A DNA stretch of 64,000 nt from Oscillospiraceae bacterium (GCA_025758045.1 CP107208.1:806001-870000), one strand, 5' to 3'. Numbered from the stretch's first letter, positions 53,836-61,661 are shown. A program made the numbers and translations. Notes: generated from the letters alone by a model not told the origin.

Positions 53836-54731
53836 TAAATGGAATCCTCATTAATGAGGCGGAAACAAAGAACATCATGACCAAGTCCAGTCTGCCGGTA
53901 GGCGGTTACTCGGTCAATCCATATGTAGGCTGTACACACGCCTGCAAGTATTGCTATGCTTCTTTTATGAAGCGCTTTACCGGACACAAGGAGGAATGGG
54001 GCACTTTCCTTGATGTGAAGCATTGGCCGGAAATTAAGAATCCGAAGAAATATGCCGGACAGCGGGTGGTCATCGGTTCTGTGACAGATGGCTACAATCC
54101 ACAGGAGGAGCAATTCGGGAATACCAGAAAACTTCTGGAGCAGCTGATCGGCAGTGACGCAGATATTCTGATCTGCACAAAGTCGGATCTTGTGGTACGA
54201 GATATTGATCTGCTGAAGAAGCTTGGACGAGTAACCGTTTCATGGTCGATCAACACACTAGATGAAAATTTCAAGAACGATATGGACTCTGCTTCTAGCA
54301 TTGAGTGCCGTATTGCTGCTATGAAGCAGGTATATGAAGCAGGTATCCGTACAGTCTGTTTCGTATCCCCGGTATTCCCCGGTATCACGGACTTTGAAGC
54401 CATCTTTGAGCGGGTAAAGGATCAGTGCGATCTGTTCTGGCTCGAAAATCTCAATCTTCGAGGCGGTTTCAAAAAGACAATTATGGATTATATCGCCGAA
54501 AAATATCCTGATCTTGTACCGCTTTACGATGAGATCTATAACAAGCATAACCGCAGCTACTTTGAAGTGCTTGAAGTAAAAGCTGCGGAAATGGCTAAGA
54601 AGTATGATTGTCCCTTTGTGGATAATGAAATGCCTTATGGCAGAGTCCCGCAGGGACATCCGGTGATCGTAGATTATTTCTATCATGAGGAAATCCGAGG
54701 GACAGAGAATACAGGGAAAAGAAATCGTTAA
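53823..54731 (+). CDS. Radical SAM mobile pair protein B (SPL-like)
   Basis: 302 residues. CxxxCxxC is YVGCTHACKYCYASFMKRF (about residues 35-53), after NPYVG, as in the spore photoproduct lyase-like SPL/Rv2578c group. VVIGSVTDGYNPQEEQ (about 82) and TVSWSINTLDENF (about 138) are typical barrel segments of that group; PVFPGITDFEAIF follows (about 181). It lacks the HTH-like end of true SplB, so DNA photoproduct repair cannot be assumed. Overlaps protein A by 13 bp with GGAGG before its ATG, so the two are made together. AT-rich like its partner. Confidence 0.88.
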   Translation: MAEVINGILINEAETKNIMTKSSLPVGGYSVNPYVGCTHACKYCYASFMKRFTGHKEEWGTFLDVKHWPEIKNPKKYAGQRVVIGSVTDGYNPQEEQFGNTRKLLEQLIGSDADILICTKSDLVVRDIDLLKKLGRVTVSWSINTLDENFKNDMDSASSIECRIAAMKQVYEAGIRTVCFVSPVFPGITDFEAIFERVKDQCDLFWLENLNLRGGFKKTIMDYIAEKYPDLVPLYDEIYNKHNRSYFEVLEVKAAEMAKKYDCPFVDNEMPYGRVPQGHPVIVDYFYHEEIRGTENTGKRNR

Positions 54732-54871
54732 ACAGAAATTTTGTAAGAACTTTGAACGAGGGAGACTCCTTGTCCGAAGGGCAAGAAGGTGCAACCGCGA
54801 AGATTTAGAACAATTCCAGTTTGTATGGGTGACTGACCGTTTGAGATTTGGCGGTTGTTTGTGTTGGTTTG
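54732..54871. other. AT-rich non-coding tail of the island
   Basis: About 140 bp after protein B with the same low GC as the cassette and no convincing reading frame or terminator. It ends where the GTAGGG palindromic repeats, typical of the host, begin at 54872. TGACCGTTTGAGATTTGG at about 54835 only weakly resembles the left-edge repeat (12 of 18), so an attachment site is not established. Confidence 0.5.
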
Positions 54872-54945
54872 TAGGGAGGGGTCTTGATCCCTCCACGGGC
54901 GATAACGCAAGGCCCGTCCGGGGCGTCGAGGACGCCGTCCCCTAC
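54872..54945. repeat. GTAGGGAGG...CCCCTAC palindromic repeat
   Basis: Contains nested palindromes GGAGGGGTCTTGATCCCTCC, GGGCGATAACGCAAGGCCC and GGCGTCGAGGACGCC between GTAGGG and CCCCTAC. It marks the return to host-type sequence at the right of the AT-rich island. Confidence 0.6.
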
Positions 54946-54999
54946 ATCTAAATTTTATGTTTGCAACAAAAGACGCAACGTGTTGTAATGAAAAGTGCT

Positions 55000-55025
55000 T
55001 AGGAGGGGTCAAGCCCCCTCCCTAC
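55000..55025. repeat. Short TAGGAGGGG...CCCCTCCCTA palindrome
   Basis: GGAGGGGTCAAGCCCCCTCC, a compact member of the same family 55 bp from the previous one, just before the terminator of the amidase gene. Confidence 0.55.
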
Positions 55026-55048
55026 AGTGCCGATTTGCAAGGGCATTA

Positions 55049-55085
55049 TAAAAGGGTGTCACCGCATGGTGGTGACACCCTTTTG
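55049..55085 (-). terminator. Terminator of the amidase gene
   Basis: AAAAGGGTGTCACC pairs perfectly with GGTGACACCCTTTT; on the minus strand it runs into TTTTATAATG. It begins 5 bp past the amidase stop codon. Confidence 0.85.
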
Positions 55086-55089
55086 CTGT

Positions 55090-55980
55090 TTATTCAAAAA
55101 AATCAATGATACACTGGTAATACAGTTCCGCCGCCTGTTCACAGGCGGAGTCGGTGCATAGGGCGGCGCGGTCGGATGCGTTGGTGATGAAGCCCTCCTC
55201 CACCAGCACGGCGGGGCAGCCGCAGTCCTCCAAAACCGTAAAGGTCGGGTCGGAACGCACTGTCGTGTCCGACGATTCCGCGACTACGCGGGTGTTGTTG
55301 GCGTCAAAATATAAGTACCGCACGCCGTCCCAGCCCCGCAGGGTCAGGCCCAGCTGGTCCCGGAAAGCCGCTGTCACAAGCCGGCCGAACCGCACGCTCT
55401 CGGCGTTGGCGGCCAGGGCGGGCGGCGCGGCGTAACATTCCAGCCCGTTGGTTGCGGCGCTGGCATCGCTGTTTAAATGGATGGACAGCAGCAGGTCGGC
55501 CCCGGCTGCTTTGGCTGCGGCGGCACGCTCGCTGGGCTTCAGGTAGGTGCTGCCGTCGGCGGTCAGCAGGGGCGCAAAGCGGCCATCCGCCGCCAGTTTC
55601 TCGTACAGCAGTTGGGCGGTGCACAGTGTGACGTCGCTCTCCCGCACGCCGTCGGCCTCACTGCCCCAGTCCTCGGCCCCGATGTTGGGGTTGATACCCC
55701 CGTGCCCGGGGTCGATGGCCACCACATACTGCCCCGGCGCGGCGGGCTGGGCGGTCGGCTCCGCTTGCGCGGGCGTATCAGCGGGCGCCGCAACGGGCTG
55801 CGGCTCGGCGCTGGCGTGCAGGGGGCTGCCGCCGTACAGCACTATCGCCACGGCCCCGGACACCAGCAGCACAGCCGCCGCATACAGCAGCCGCCGCACC
55901 ATTTTGGCCCGGCGTTTGCGGCGGCAGCGGCGCTGCATTTCCCGCGTGGGCTGCCTGGTTCGTGCGGTTTTGGTTACCAT
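55090..55980 (-). CDS. N-acetylmuramoyl-L-alanine amidase (Amidase_3, CwlD-like)
   Basis: 296 residues. Basic cytoplasmic tail, one TM anchor (about 30-48, LLYAAAVLLVSGAVAIVLY), an Ala/Pro-rich linker (about 55-82), then the catalytic domain outside. The zinc site is complete: His in AIDPGHGGINPN (about 92), Glu in VRESDVTLC (about 113), His in LLLSIHLNSDAS (about 166), and the catalytic Glu in VLVEEGFITNASD (about 260). It cleaves peptide side chains from glycan strands. Similar to CwlD, which acts in spore cortex, but the anchored form is also used in vegetative cells. ATG at 55980 with GGGGGAA upstream. Confidence 0.9.
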   Translation of the reverse strand: MVTKTARTRQPTREMQRRCRRKRRAKMVRRLLYAAAVLLVSGAVAIVLYGGSPLHASAEPQPVAAPADTPAQAEPTAQPAAPGQYVVAIDPGHGGINPNIGAEDWGSEADGVRESDVTLCTAQLLYEKLAADGRFAPLLTADGSTYLKPSERAAAAKAAGADLLLSIHLNSDASAATNGLECYAAPPALAANAESVRFGRLVTAAFRDQLGLTLRGWDGVRYLYFDANNTRVVAESSDTTVRSDPTFTVLEDCGCPAVLVEEGFITNASDRAALCTDSACEQAAELYYQCIIDFFE

Positions 55981-56134
55981 ACCGGATTCCCCCTTTTGCG
56001 TATAGGTGCATTGTACAGGGGGGATGTTACAGGGTTGTGTCAGTTTTGTAACAAGGCTGGCCCTTTTTGCGGAAACCGGCGGGAAATTGTCAGCCTGTGT
56101 CGAGCGATTGCCGGGAAAATTAAAATGGCAAATA

Positions 56135-56163
56135 TTGACAGTTTTACCAATGTCTCGTATAAT
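56135..56163 (+). promoter_or_regulatory. Promoter of the AbrB-like gene
   Basis: Perfect TTGACA (56135-56140), 17-bp spacer, perfect TATAAT (56158-56163), with about 90 bases to the ATG. The strongest housekeeping promoter in the window. Confidence 0.85.
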
Positions 56164-56260
56164 AACTACAGATTGTTGGGCCAGCCGTCACAGACCACCA
56201 GCAATGCCAAATATAATGCAAATTTTTTGGGGAATGTAAGAAAATAGAGGAGGAATCTTT

Positions 56261-56521
56261 ATGATTTCTACAGGAATTATTCGCAGTATCGACAGTTTGG
56301 GACGCGTTGTGCTGCCTAAGGAACTGCGCCGCACCTTTGAGATCACCACCGATACGCCGCTGGAGATCATGACCGAGGGCGATGCCATCCTGCTGCGCAA
56401 GTACCGCCCCGCCGATGCCTGCGTCCTGTGCGGCCAGGTATCCCCCGGCTCGGTACAGCTGTACGGAAAAACCGTCTGCCCCGCCTGCCAGAGAGCATTG
56501 GCCGAAAAGGAGCAGGGATGA
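56261..56521 (+). CDS. AbrB/SpoVT family transition-state regulator with zinc-ribbon tail
   Basis: 86 residues. The N-terminal swapped-hairpin DNA-binding domain is classical AbrB: STGIIRSIDSLGRVVLPKEL (residues 3-22) and RRTFEITTDTPLEIMTEGD. The C-terminal half differs from AbrB: ADACVLCGQ and KTVCPACQRA supply two CxxC pairs (about residues 53-56 and 73-76), a likely zinc ribbon. GAGGAGGAA precedes the ATG at 56261, and transcription comes from the consensus promoter at 56135. Targets are unknown; family members control the shift to stationary phase and sporulation. Confidence 0.9.
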   Translation: MISTGIIRSIDSLGRVVLPKELRRTFEITTDTPLEIMTEGDAILLRKYRPADACVLCGQVSPGSVQLYGKTVCPACQRALAEKEQG

Positions 56522-56562
56522 CCTACTTTCTTTGCAAAGAAAGTAGGCAAAGAAACTTTCAA
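56521..56562. repeat. Hairpin repeat touching the AbrB-like stop codon
   Basis: CCTACTTTCTTTGCAAAGAAAGTAGG is perfectly symmetrical and followed by CAAAGAAACTTT; it starts within the stop codon region. It is the best-conserved copy of the family. Confidence 0.7.
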
Positions 56563-56609
56563 TAGTTTTACACGCAAAGGGGATATAAGGAAAAGCCATT
56601 CACTCTTTT

Positions 56610-56682
56610 GTAGGGGGTGCTGCTTGCATCGCCCCGCAAGTGCTGCCATACCGGCGGGCCGATGACGAGCATCGGCCCCTAC
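56610..56682. repeat. GTAGGGGG...CCCCTAC palindromic repeat
   Basis: Includes GGCGGGCCGATGACGAGCATCGGCCC and shares its ends with the copies at 6244 and 54872, in the gap between the AbrB-like and XRE genes. Confidence 0.6.
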
Positions 56683-56713
56683 AATTTTCTTCCTGGCATA
56701 ATACGTACAAAAA

Positions 56714-56748
56714 CCGGGCAGGCCCTTTTGGTGTTGGGGTCTGCCCGG
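56714..56748 (-). terminator. Terminator of the XRE regulator gene
   Basis: CCGGGCAG pairs with CTGCCCGG around an 18-19 base loop, and the minus strand continues TTTTTGTACG, about 20 bp after the stop codon. Confidence 0.75.
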
Positions 56749-56768
56749 CTGCGTTTCTTATGGATGGC

Positions 56769-57467
56769 TCACTCCGCCGGGTGCAGCGCACGCATGGATT
56801 CCTCGGCGTTTTTCACCAGGTTCAACAGGCTTGTCGCGTGGCGGGGGTAGTCCTGGGTCAGGCGCTCGGTGCTTAACGAGAGCGTCGCCGGGTCCAGGCT
56901 GTCCTTGCCTCCGTCCTCGCCGGTCAGGGCGGCAGCCAGCTCGGCTTCGGCCACGTGCATGGCGGCGTCGGCATTGCCCTGCCACCGCGCCGCGCCGACA
57001 CGGAACATGCCAACCGCATTTTTTGGCGATGCATCGTACAAGCGTCGGAACACTTTGTACACAGCCAGCATCAAATACTGGCTGATCTGGATGACCAGCT
57101 GCTTATCCTTGCTTTCCTGCAGCTTGTCGTACAAAATATCCAGCGAATTTTCGATGAGCTTTTTGTACATTGTGGGCAGCACACTGCCGCGGTAGACGCT
57201 GCCACTGGTGCTGGCGCCGGTTTCCGGCAGGTCGGCCACGCTGATGGTCTGGCCGCTGCGGTCGGCACTGCGGCCCAGCAGGTAATCGCAGCTGACGCCG
57301 TAATAATCAGCTACCTGTACCACAAATGCCAGGCTGCACTCCCGGATGCCTTTCTCGTAATGGGACAGCTGCGCCTGGCTGATGCCCAGGTCCGCCGCCG
57401 CCTGCTTTTGGGTGATGCCGCGTTCTTTGCGCAGCAGCGCAAGAATACGGTTGAACTCGCTTGCCAT
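56769..57467 (-). CDS. XRE family transcriptional regulator
   Basis: 232 residues. HTH_3 domain at residues 5-60: RKERGITQKQAAADLGISQAQLSHYEKGIRECSLAF spans the helix-turn-helix, then VADYYGVSCDYLLGRS, the usual end of such domains. The C-terminal 160 residues are helical with no domain I recognise; they may sense a ligand or dimerise. ATG at 57467 with AGAGGAA upstream. Its promoter (57520-57548) overlaps a TACAT/ATGTA inverted repeat, so autoregulation is likely. No partner antitoxin-type gene is adjacent. Confidence 0.9.
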   Translation of the reverse strand: MASEFNRILALLRKERGITQKQAAADLGISQAQLSHYEKGIRECSLAFVVQVADYYGVSCDYLLGRSADRSGQTISVADLPETGASTSGSVYRGSVLPTMYKKLIENSLDILYDKLQESKDKQLVIQISQYLMLAVYKVFRRLYDASPKNAVGMFRVGAARWQGNADAAMHVAEAELAAALTGEDGGKDSLDPATLSLSTERLTQDYPRHATSLLNLVKNAEESMRALHPAE

Positions 57468-57519
57468 ATAATTCCTCTTTCACACCGTCATTTCTCGGTG
57501 TACATACTACGTGATGTAT

Positions 57520-57548
57520 ATTATATCCGCAAAAAAACGCTTTGTAAA
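57520..57548 (-). promoter_or_regulatory. Promoter of the XRE regulator with a possible operator
   Basis: TTTACA (57543-57548), 17-bp spacer, TATAAT (57520-57525) on the minus strand. Just downstream, TACATACTACGTGATGTA (57501-57518) is a TACAT/ATGTA inverted repeat across the start point, a plausible site for the XRE protein. The rest of the 303-bp gap holds only the opposite promoter at 57708. Confidence 0.65.
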
Positions 57549-57707
57549 CCCGTGTTTCGACGGTGTTTTCGGCCCGAAAACAGAGCAGGATTTTTATGTC
57601 CCCATAATTTGGGCCAGCCCCGCCCCGCCGGGTATAAATATTGTGGGCGAAAAAATACAGCCCGTTATATTCCGCCTATTTTGTAACTGAATTGTAACCA
57701 TTTATCG

Positions 57708-57736
57708 TTGTCAAAAGCGCTATTTTGCGGTATCCT
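57708..57736 (+). promoter_or_regulatory. Possible promoter of the histidine phosphatase gene
   Basis: TTGTCA (57708-57713), 17-bp spacer, TATCCT (57731-57736). A TATAAT at 57739 lacks a suitably spaced -35. Confidence 0.5.
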
Positions 57737-57770
57737 TTTATAATACAGATACAGAAAGTGAGATATTGCT

Positions 57771-58424
57771 TTGAAATATTACAAACTGCATTTAATCCGG
57801 CACGGCCTGACGGAGGGAAACCTGAAAGGCCTGTATATTGGCAGCGGCAGCGACCTGCCCCTGTGTGCGGAGGGCCGCGCCCAGCTGAAAACGCTGAAAA
57901 AGGATTTTGACTACCCGCAGGTGCCGCTGGTGTTTACCAGCCCGATGCTGCGCGCCACCCAGACGGCGGAGATCTTATTCCCCGGTGTGCGGCAGATCGA
58001 GCTGCACGATTTGCGGGAGATGGCCTTTGGCAAGTTTGAGGGCAAGCCCCTGCAGCAGTTGGTGAAGGACCCGGAGTTCGCCCAGTGGATGGACCCGACC
58101 AGCCGCACGGTGCCCCAGGGTGCCGAGGACCGGCAGATGTTCTTTAACCGCACCTCGGCCATGCTGATGAAGATGTTCGAGTACATGCTCAAGACCCACA
58201 CCGAGGAGGCCGCCTGCGTGACCCACGGCGGTGTCATCATGAACATGCTGTCTCAGCACGCCCTGCCCTTCCGCAAGCCGGAGGAGTGGATGACCGACCC
58301 GGGCGCAGGTTACAGTGTGCGTCTGGACGCCGAAATGTGGATGCGCGACCACCTCGCTGAAGCCTACGACGTCGTCCCCCACGGCTATCTGGATGCGTTT
58401 GAGCAGCAAGAAGAGCAGGGCTAA
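57771..58424 (+). CDS. Histidine phosphatase family protein
   Basis: 217 residues, phosphoglycerate-mutase-like fold. The phospho-histidine motif is HLIRHGLTEGN (His10 region), the second catalytic region REMAFGKFEGKPL with acidic Glu (about residue 83) and VTHGGVIMNML (His about 143). These are phosphatases of small phosphorylated compounds (CobC/PhoE-like). The frame opens with TTG at 57771, since no ATG is available before the conserved core; a weak AAGTGAG lies upstream. Terminated by the hairpin at 58487. Confidence 0.88.
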   Translation: MKYYKLHLIRHGLTEGNLKGLYIGSGSDLPLCAEGRAQLKTLKKDFDYPQVPLVFTSPMLRATQTAEILFPGVRQIELHDLREMAFGKFEGKPLQQLVKDPEFAQWMDPTSRTVPQGAEDRQMFFNRTSAMLMKMFEYMLKTHTEEAACVTHGGVIMNMLSQHALPFRKPEEWMTDPGAGYSVRLDAEMWMRDHLAEAYDVVPHGYLDAFEQQEEQG

Positions 58425-58440
58425 GCAGCGAGAGCTCTCG

Positions 58441-58478
58441 TCCTTTTCTTATAAGAAAAGGACCAAAAGAATTTTTAA
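58441..58478. repeat. Hairpin repeat after the phosphatase gene
   Basis: TCCTTTTCTTATAAGAAAAGGA, perfectly symmetrical, then CCAAAAGAATTTTTA: a diverged CTTTCTTT-family member 16 bp past the stop. Confidence 0.6.
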
Positions 58479-58486
58479 TTAAAAAT

Positions 58487-58515
58487 GCGTGGTACGGTCG
58501 CAGACCGTACCACGC
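58487..58515. terminator. Bidirectional terminator between phosphatase and DUF3048 genes
   Basis: GCGTGGTACGGTC pairs perfectly with GACCGTACCACGC around a 3-base loop; ATTTTT follows on both strands. It is flanked on each side by a hairpin repeat (58441 and 58526). Confidence 0.85.
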
Positions 58516-58525
58516 ATTTTTGTTT

Positions 58526-58564
58526 AGAATTTCTTTGGTTCTTTCTTTGTAAAGAAAGAACAAG
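58526..58564. repeat. Hairpin repeat at the DUF3048 gene 3' end
   Basis: AGAATTTCTTTGGTTCTTTC then TTTGTAAAGAAAGAAC: reverse orientation, abutting the minus-strand gene end at 58573. Confidence 0.6.
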
Positions 58565-58572
58565 AACCCCCG

Positions 58573-59955
58573 TTATTCAGCCTGTCCATCCTGTTGTTCA
58601 CCCGCCGCCAGAATGGCGTTGAGGGCGTCGACGTTGGCCTGGGCGTTGTCGCGGGCGGTGATGAGGTCCTGGTTTTCCGGGTCGGCATCCAGGGCGGCCT
58701 GGGCTTCTTCCAGGGCAGCCTGGGCGTCCGGCAGTTCTGCCTGGGCGCGGGCCAGTTCGGTTTCAGCGCTGGCGGCTTCCTGGGCGGCGTTGTAGTCAGC
58801 CTCGGCGGCGGCAGCGGCTTCATCCGAGATGCCGCTTTCCAGCAGGGCCGGTTTGTCCGGCAGGGTCTGGGCGGAGCCATCGGCGGCGGTCAGGGAGATG
58901 CTCTGGCCGTAGTAGCCGCCCCAGATGGCGATGAAGCTCTTGCCCGGGCTGACCACCAGGGTCTCGCCCGCCTCGTTGGTGATGGCAAAGGGGCCGGTGG
59001 CATCCTCCTTGGTCCAGTTGATGCGCTCCCACGCGCCGCCGTGGAGGTACAGGCCGGTGCCTGCGGTCATATCGTACTGGCGGGTATAGCCGTCGTCCTT
59101 AATGCCGCTGGAGGCATAGAACACGAACACGTTGGTGAATCCCACCTGCTGGCCGTTGTCGGCATCCTGCACCGGGCTGCCGTCGCCGTTGGAGAGCGCG
59201 TACAGGCCCGTGCCGGTGTCATAGTTCAGGCAATCGGTGTCGTCCGGCGAGAAAGTGATGGTCAGGTTCATGCCGCTGCGGTCGGCAGGATCCACCGCCG
59301 GGCGCTCGCCAAACTGGAAAAGCGGCGTGTTATCGCCGTTCAGCGAAACACCGTAGCTGGCCAGGCCGCTGTTGATGAGCTCGGCGGTGGTGTACCAGCA
59401 GTTTTCCTCGGCGTAGCCAGCGTTCTGGCGGTCCTGGTCAAAGGCGAAGGCCGTCTTGCCGATGTGGTAGCCGTCCAGGTCCTGGTAGGCCAGGGTGTTG
59501 AGCAGGTTGCTGGCGTAGATGTTTTTATCGATGTGCACCGGCACGGCGTTGAGGGGCAGGGCCACCTGCAGCAGCAGGTCGCGGGCCGGGCCGACGGGGC
59601 CTGCTTTGGCGATGCTGTCCGGGTTGGCGTACAGCGCCATCAGGCTGGCTGTGGTGCCCTCGGTCACGCCCTCCACCAGCACGTCGGCAGAGGCAATGCC
59701 CCACTGCGGGGTGCTGCCGGTCATGTTGCGCAGGGTGACGGCCACCGGACGCTTGCCGGTATAGTCAGCGTCGGCCGCACCGGTAAGCGGGTTGGCCGCC
59801 GGGGGCGCGGGGGTCGGCTCCGGGGTAGCTTCCGGTTCGGAAGCAGCCGAATCCGACGATGCAGCGTCGGAAGATGCAGCATTATTGGCACAGCCGCCCA
59901 GCAGCAGCGATGCCAGCAGGGCAGCAGACAGGCTGAGTGCCTGGAATTTTCTCAT
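58573..59955 (-). CDS. DUF3048 lipoprotein, diverged copy with coiled-coil tail
   Basis: 460 residues. A signal peptide with lipobox LLASLLLGGC (cysteine at about 22) anchors it to the membrane, then an Ala/Ser/Pro-rich linker to about residue 52. The DUF3048 body follows: TLRNMTGSTPQWGIASADVLVEG (about 75-97) and KAGPVGPARDLLLQVA, where most members have GPVRSxRD. The last 80 residues form an Ala/Glu/Gln-rich coiled coil (AAQEAASAETELARAQAEL), absent from its neighbour. Function is unknown; the YerB family is envelope-located. Downstream of its paralogue at 60105, separated by a terminator. Confidence 0.85.
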   Translation of the reverse strand: MRKFQALSLSAALLASLLLGGCANNAASSDAASSDSAASEPEATPEPTPAPPAANPLTGAADADYTGKRPVAVTLRNMTGSTPQWGIASADVLVEGVTEGTTASLMALYANPDSIAKAGPVGPARDLLLQVALPLNAVPVHIDKNIYASNLLNTLAYQDLDGYHIGKTAFAFDQDRQNAGYAEENCWYTTAELINSGLASYGVSLNGDNTPLFQFGERPAVDPADRSGMNLTITFSPDDTDCLNYDTGTGLYALSNGDGSPVQDADNGQQVGFTNVFVFYASSGIKDDGYTRQYDMTAGTGLYLHGGAWERINWTKEDATGPFAITNEAGETLVVSPGKSFIAIWGGYYGQSISLTAADGSAQTLPDKPALLESGISDEAAAAAEADYNAAQEAASAETELARAQAELPDAQAALEEAQAALDADPENQDLITARDNAQANVDALNAILAAGEQQDGQAE

Positions 59956-60049
59956 ATACTTTCCTCTCTGATGGTTTTAGTTTGTAGATGCTGAGAAAGC
60001 CTCCCTCCCAGAGGGGGCCTTTCGCAGCGTGCCTACAATACTTCAAAAA

Positions 60050-60091
60050 GGGACAGCGCTTCCCCGCCGCCTGGGCGGGCTGCGCTGTCCC
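60050..60091 (-). terminator. Terminator between the two DUF3048 genes
   Basis: GGGACAGCGC pairs with GCGCTGTCCC, with a CCCGCC/GGCGGG inner part; the minus strand continues CTTTTTGAAG. It ends the upstream DUF3048 gene (60105). A fragment of the CTCTGCGAG repeat lies at 60000-60020. Confidence 0.8.
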
Positions 60092-60104
60092 TGGAGTGCG
60101 TGGG

Positions 60105-61565
60105 TTATTCGGCAGGGGTCTCTTCGCCGTCGGCGGAAGGCTCAACGTGCTCCTCGCCGCCGGTGGTATCCCCGGTGGTTTCTTCGCTGCCGGTGGTGTC
60201 CTCGGTGTTGCTCTCGCCGGAGGTGGTGTCCTCGGCCTCGCCGGCGCCGGTGGCGTTGTTGGTCAGGTCGTCGGTGGACATGCCCAGGGTGTCGCCGGCC
60301 TTGGCGTCATCCTCCACATAGCTGCGCTCGTAGGTCACGGTGGTGGCGCTGCTCAGGTCAACGCCGTCCAGCTTGCTGTGCACGAAGTTGCCGGCAAAGT
60401 CCACATCGGTCACGGCCACGTAGCTCTTGCCGGTGTTGATCTCCACAGGGGTGTCGCTGCACTGGCCGTCCTCGGTCAGGTAGTACAGGCGCAGGGCCTC
60501 CAGCGGGGTGCCCTTCTGCCAGTAGATCTTCTCGCACTTGCCGCCGTAGCAGTAGTAGCCGATGCCGCCCCAGGCGTACTCCGCATACTGCAGGTCCTTG
60601 GCCTCGTGGCCGGGGTAGGTGTGGATGTCGGTGTACAGCACGATGACGTTGGGGAAGGTCAGCACCTTGTTATCGGCGGCTTCATCCACGGTATCGCGCC
60701 ACTGGCCGTCGGAGTAGTTCTGCTGCATCTTGTAGGTGTTGGAAGCAGAATCATAGATGAAGCGGGTCTTGTAGGACTGGCTGTGGACGATCTCGACATA
60801 CTCGCCGTCACCGACCACGGGGCCGTACTTATCGCTGTAAGCGCTGTCGATGCTGTTGGACAGGTCGCGGGTGGTGCCCAGGCGGTAGTCCACAAAGTTG
60901 AAGAAGGTGGAGTTGTAGGTCTTGTTCATGTCCACCTTGTTGTTGTCGATGTACTCCTGGATGTTGTCGGAGTTGGTGTACATCGTGTGCTCCAGCGCCA
61001 GGGTGCCGTTGTTGTAGCTCTTGCCGGCCCAGTTGACGCGGCCGTAGTCGCGGTAGCCGTTGGCGCCGTCGTTGTTGTTCAGGTTGCCGTAGCTGAAGTC
61101 GATGGCATACTGCTGCATGACAACGGACTGGCCCTCGTGGATATACAGGGCCTGCCAGGGCAGGATGAGGCGGAAGAACTGGTCACGGCCGGAGCGGACA
61201 GGGCCGATCTCACCGATGGTCTTGTAGTCGGTGAACACAGGCATAAAGCGGGTGATGCCGCCCTCGACCTTGATCTCGAAGAGGATGTCCGCCTTGGACA
61301 GGCCGCGCTGGGGGCGGGCTGCCACGATGTTGTTGACCATCACGGAGGTGATGCGCTGGCCTTCGGGGTAATCAGCACCCTTGGGCTCGCCGGTCAGCAC
61401 GTTGGCTTCGTAGGGCGGCAGGGTCGGCTCCGGGGTAGCCTCCGGCCCGGCAGAGGATGTTGCCGTGGAGGCGGGGGTGGAGATGGTGTCATCCGATTTT
61501 TTGCAGGCCGCCAGCAGCACGCACAGCGACAGCAGCGCCGTCAGGACTAAGAGCTTGCGTTTCAT
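60105..61565 (-). CDS. DUF3048 domain lipoprotein (YerB-like)
   Basis: 486 residues. Lipobox SLCVLLAAC (cysteine at about 21), short linker with PEPTLPP, then a full DUF3048 body: SVMVNNIVAARPQRGLSKAD (about 72-91), FEIKVEGGITRFMPVF, GEIGPVRSGRDQFFRLI (about 118, the conserved VRSxRD) and ALYIHEGQS. The last 55 residues are Thr/Glu/Gly-rich and low in complexity, probably wall-spanning. No catalytic function is known. The paralogue immediately downstream has lost the VRSxRD pattern. Confidence 0.9.
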   Translation of the reverse strand: MKRKLLVLTALLSLCVLLAACKKSDDTISTPASTATSSAGPEATPEPTLPPYEANVLTGEPKGADYPEGQRITSVMVNNIVAARPQRGLSKADILFEIKVEGGITRFMPVFTDYKTIGEIGPVRSGRDQFFRLILPWQALYIHEGQSVVMQQYAIDFSYGNLNNNDGANGYRDYGRVNWAGKSYNNGTLALEHTMYTNSDNIQEYIDNNKVDMNKTYNSTFFNFVDYRLGTTRDLSNSIDSAYSDKYGPVVGDGEYVEIVHSQSYKTRFIYDSASNTYKMQQNYSDGQWRDTVDEAADNKVLTFPNVIVLYTDIHTYPGHEAKDLQYAEYAWGGIGYYCYGGKCEKIYWQKGTPLEALRLYYLTEDGQCSDTPVEINTGKSYVAVTDVDFAGNFVHSKLDGVDLSSATTVTYERSYVEDDAKAGDTLGMSTDDLTNNATGAGEAEDTTSGESNTEDTTGSEETTGDTTGGEEHVEPSADGEETPAE

Positions 61566-61661
61566 TCACAGTTCCCCTTTTCGGTTTTTTAGTTACTTAT
61601 TATTGTATCCGTTTTGTTACCGTTTGTAAAGCCGGGCGGCAAGATTTTACAAATATAAGGT

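Noticed and set aside
53823..54731. True spore photoproduct lyase
   Set aside because: The cysteine motif and barrel segments fit the SPL-like family, but the pairing with a second radical SAM gene and MarR, and the lack of SplB-specific features, argue against DNA repair.
54835..54852. Right attachment-type repeat matching the island's left edge
   Set aside because: Only 12 of 18 bases agree, which is too weak in AT-rich DNA.
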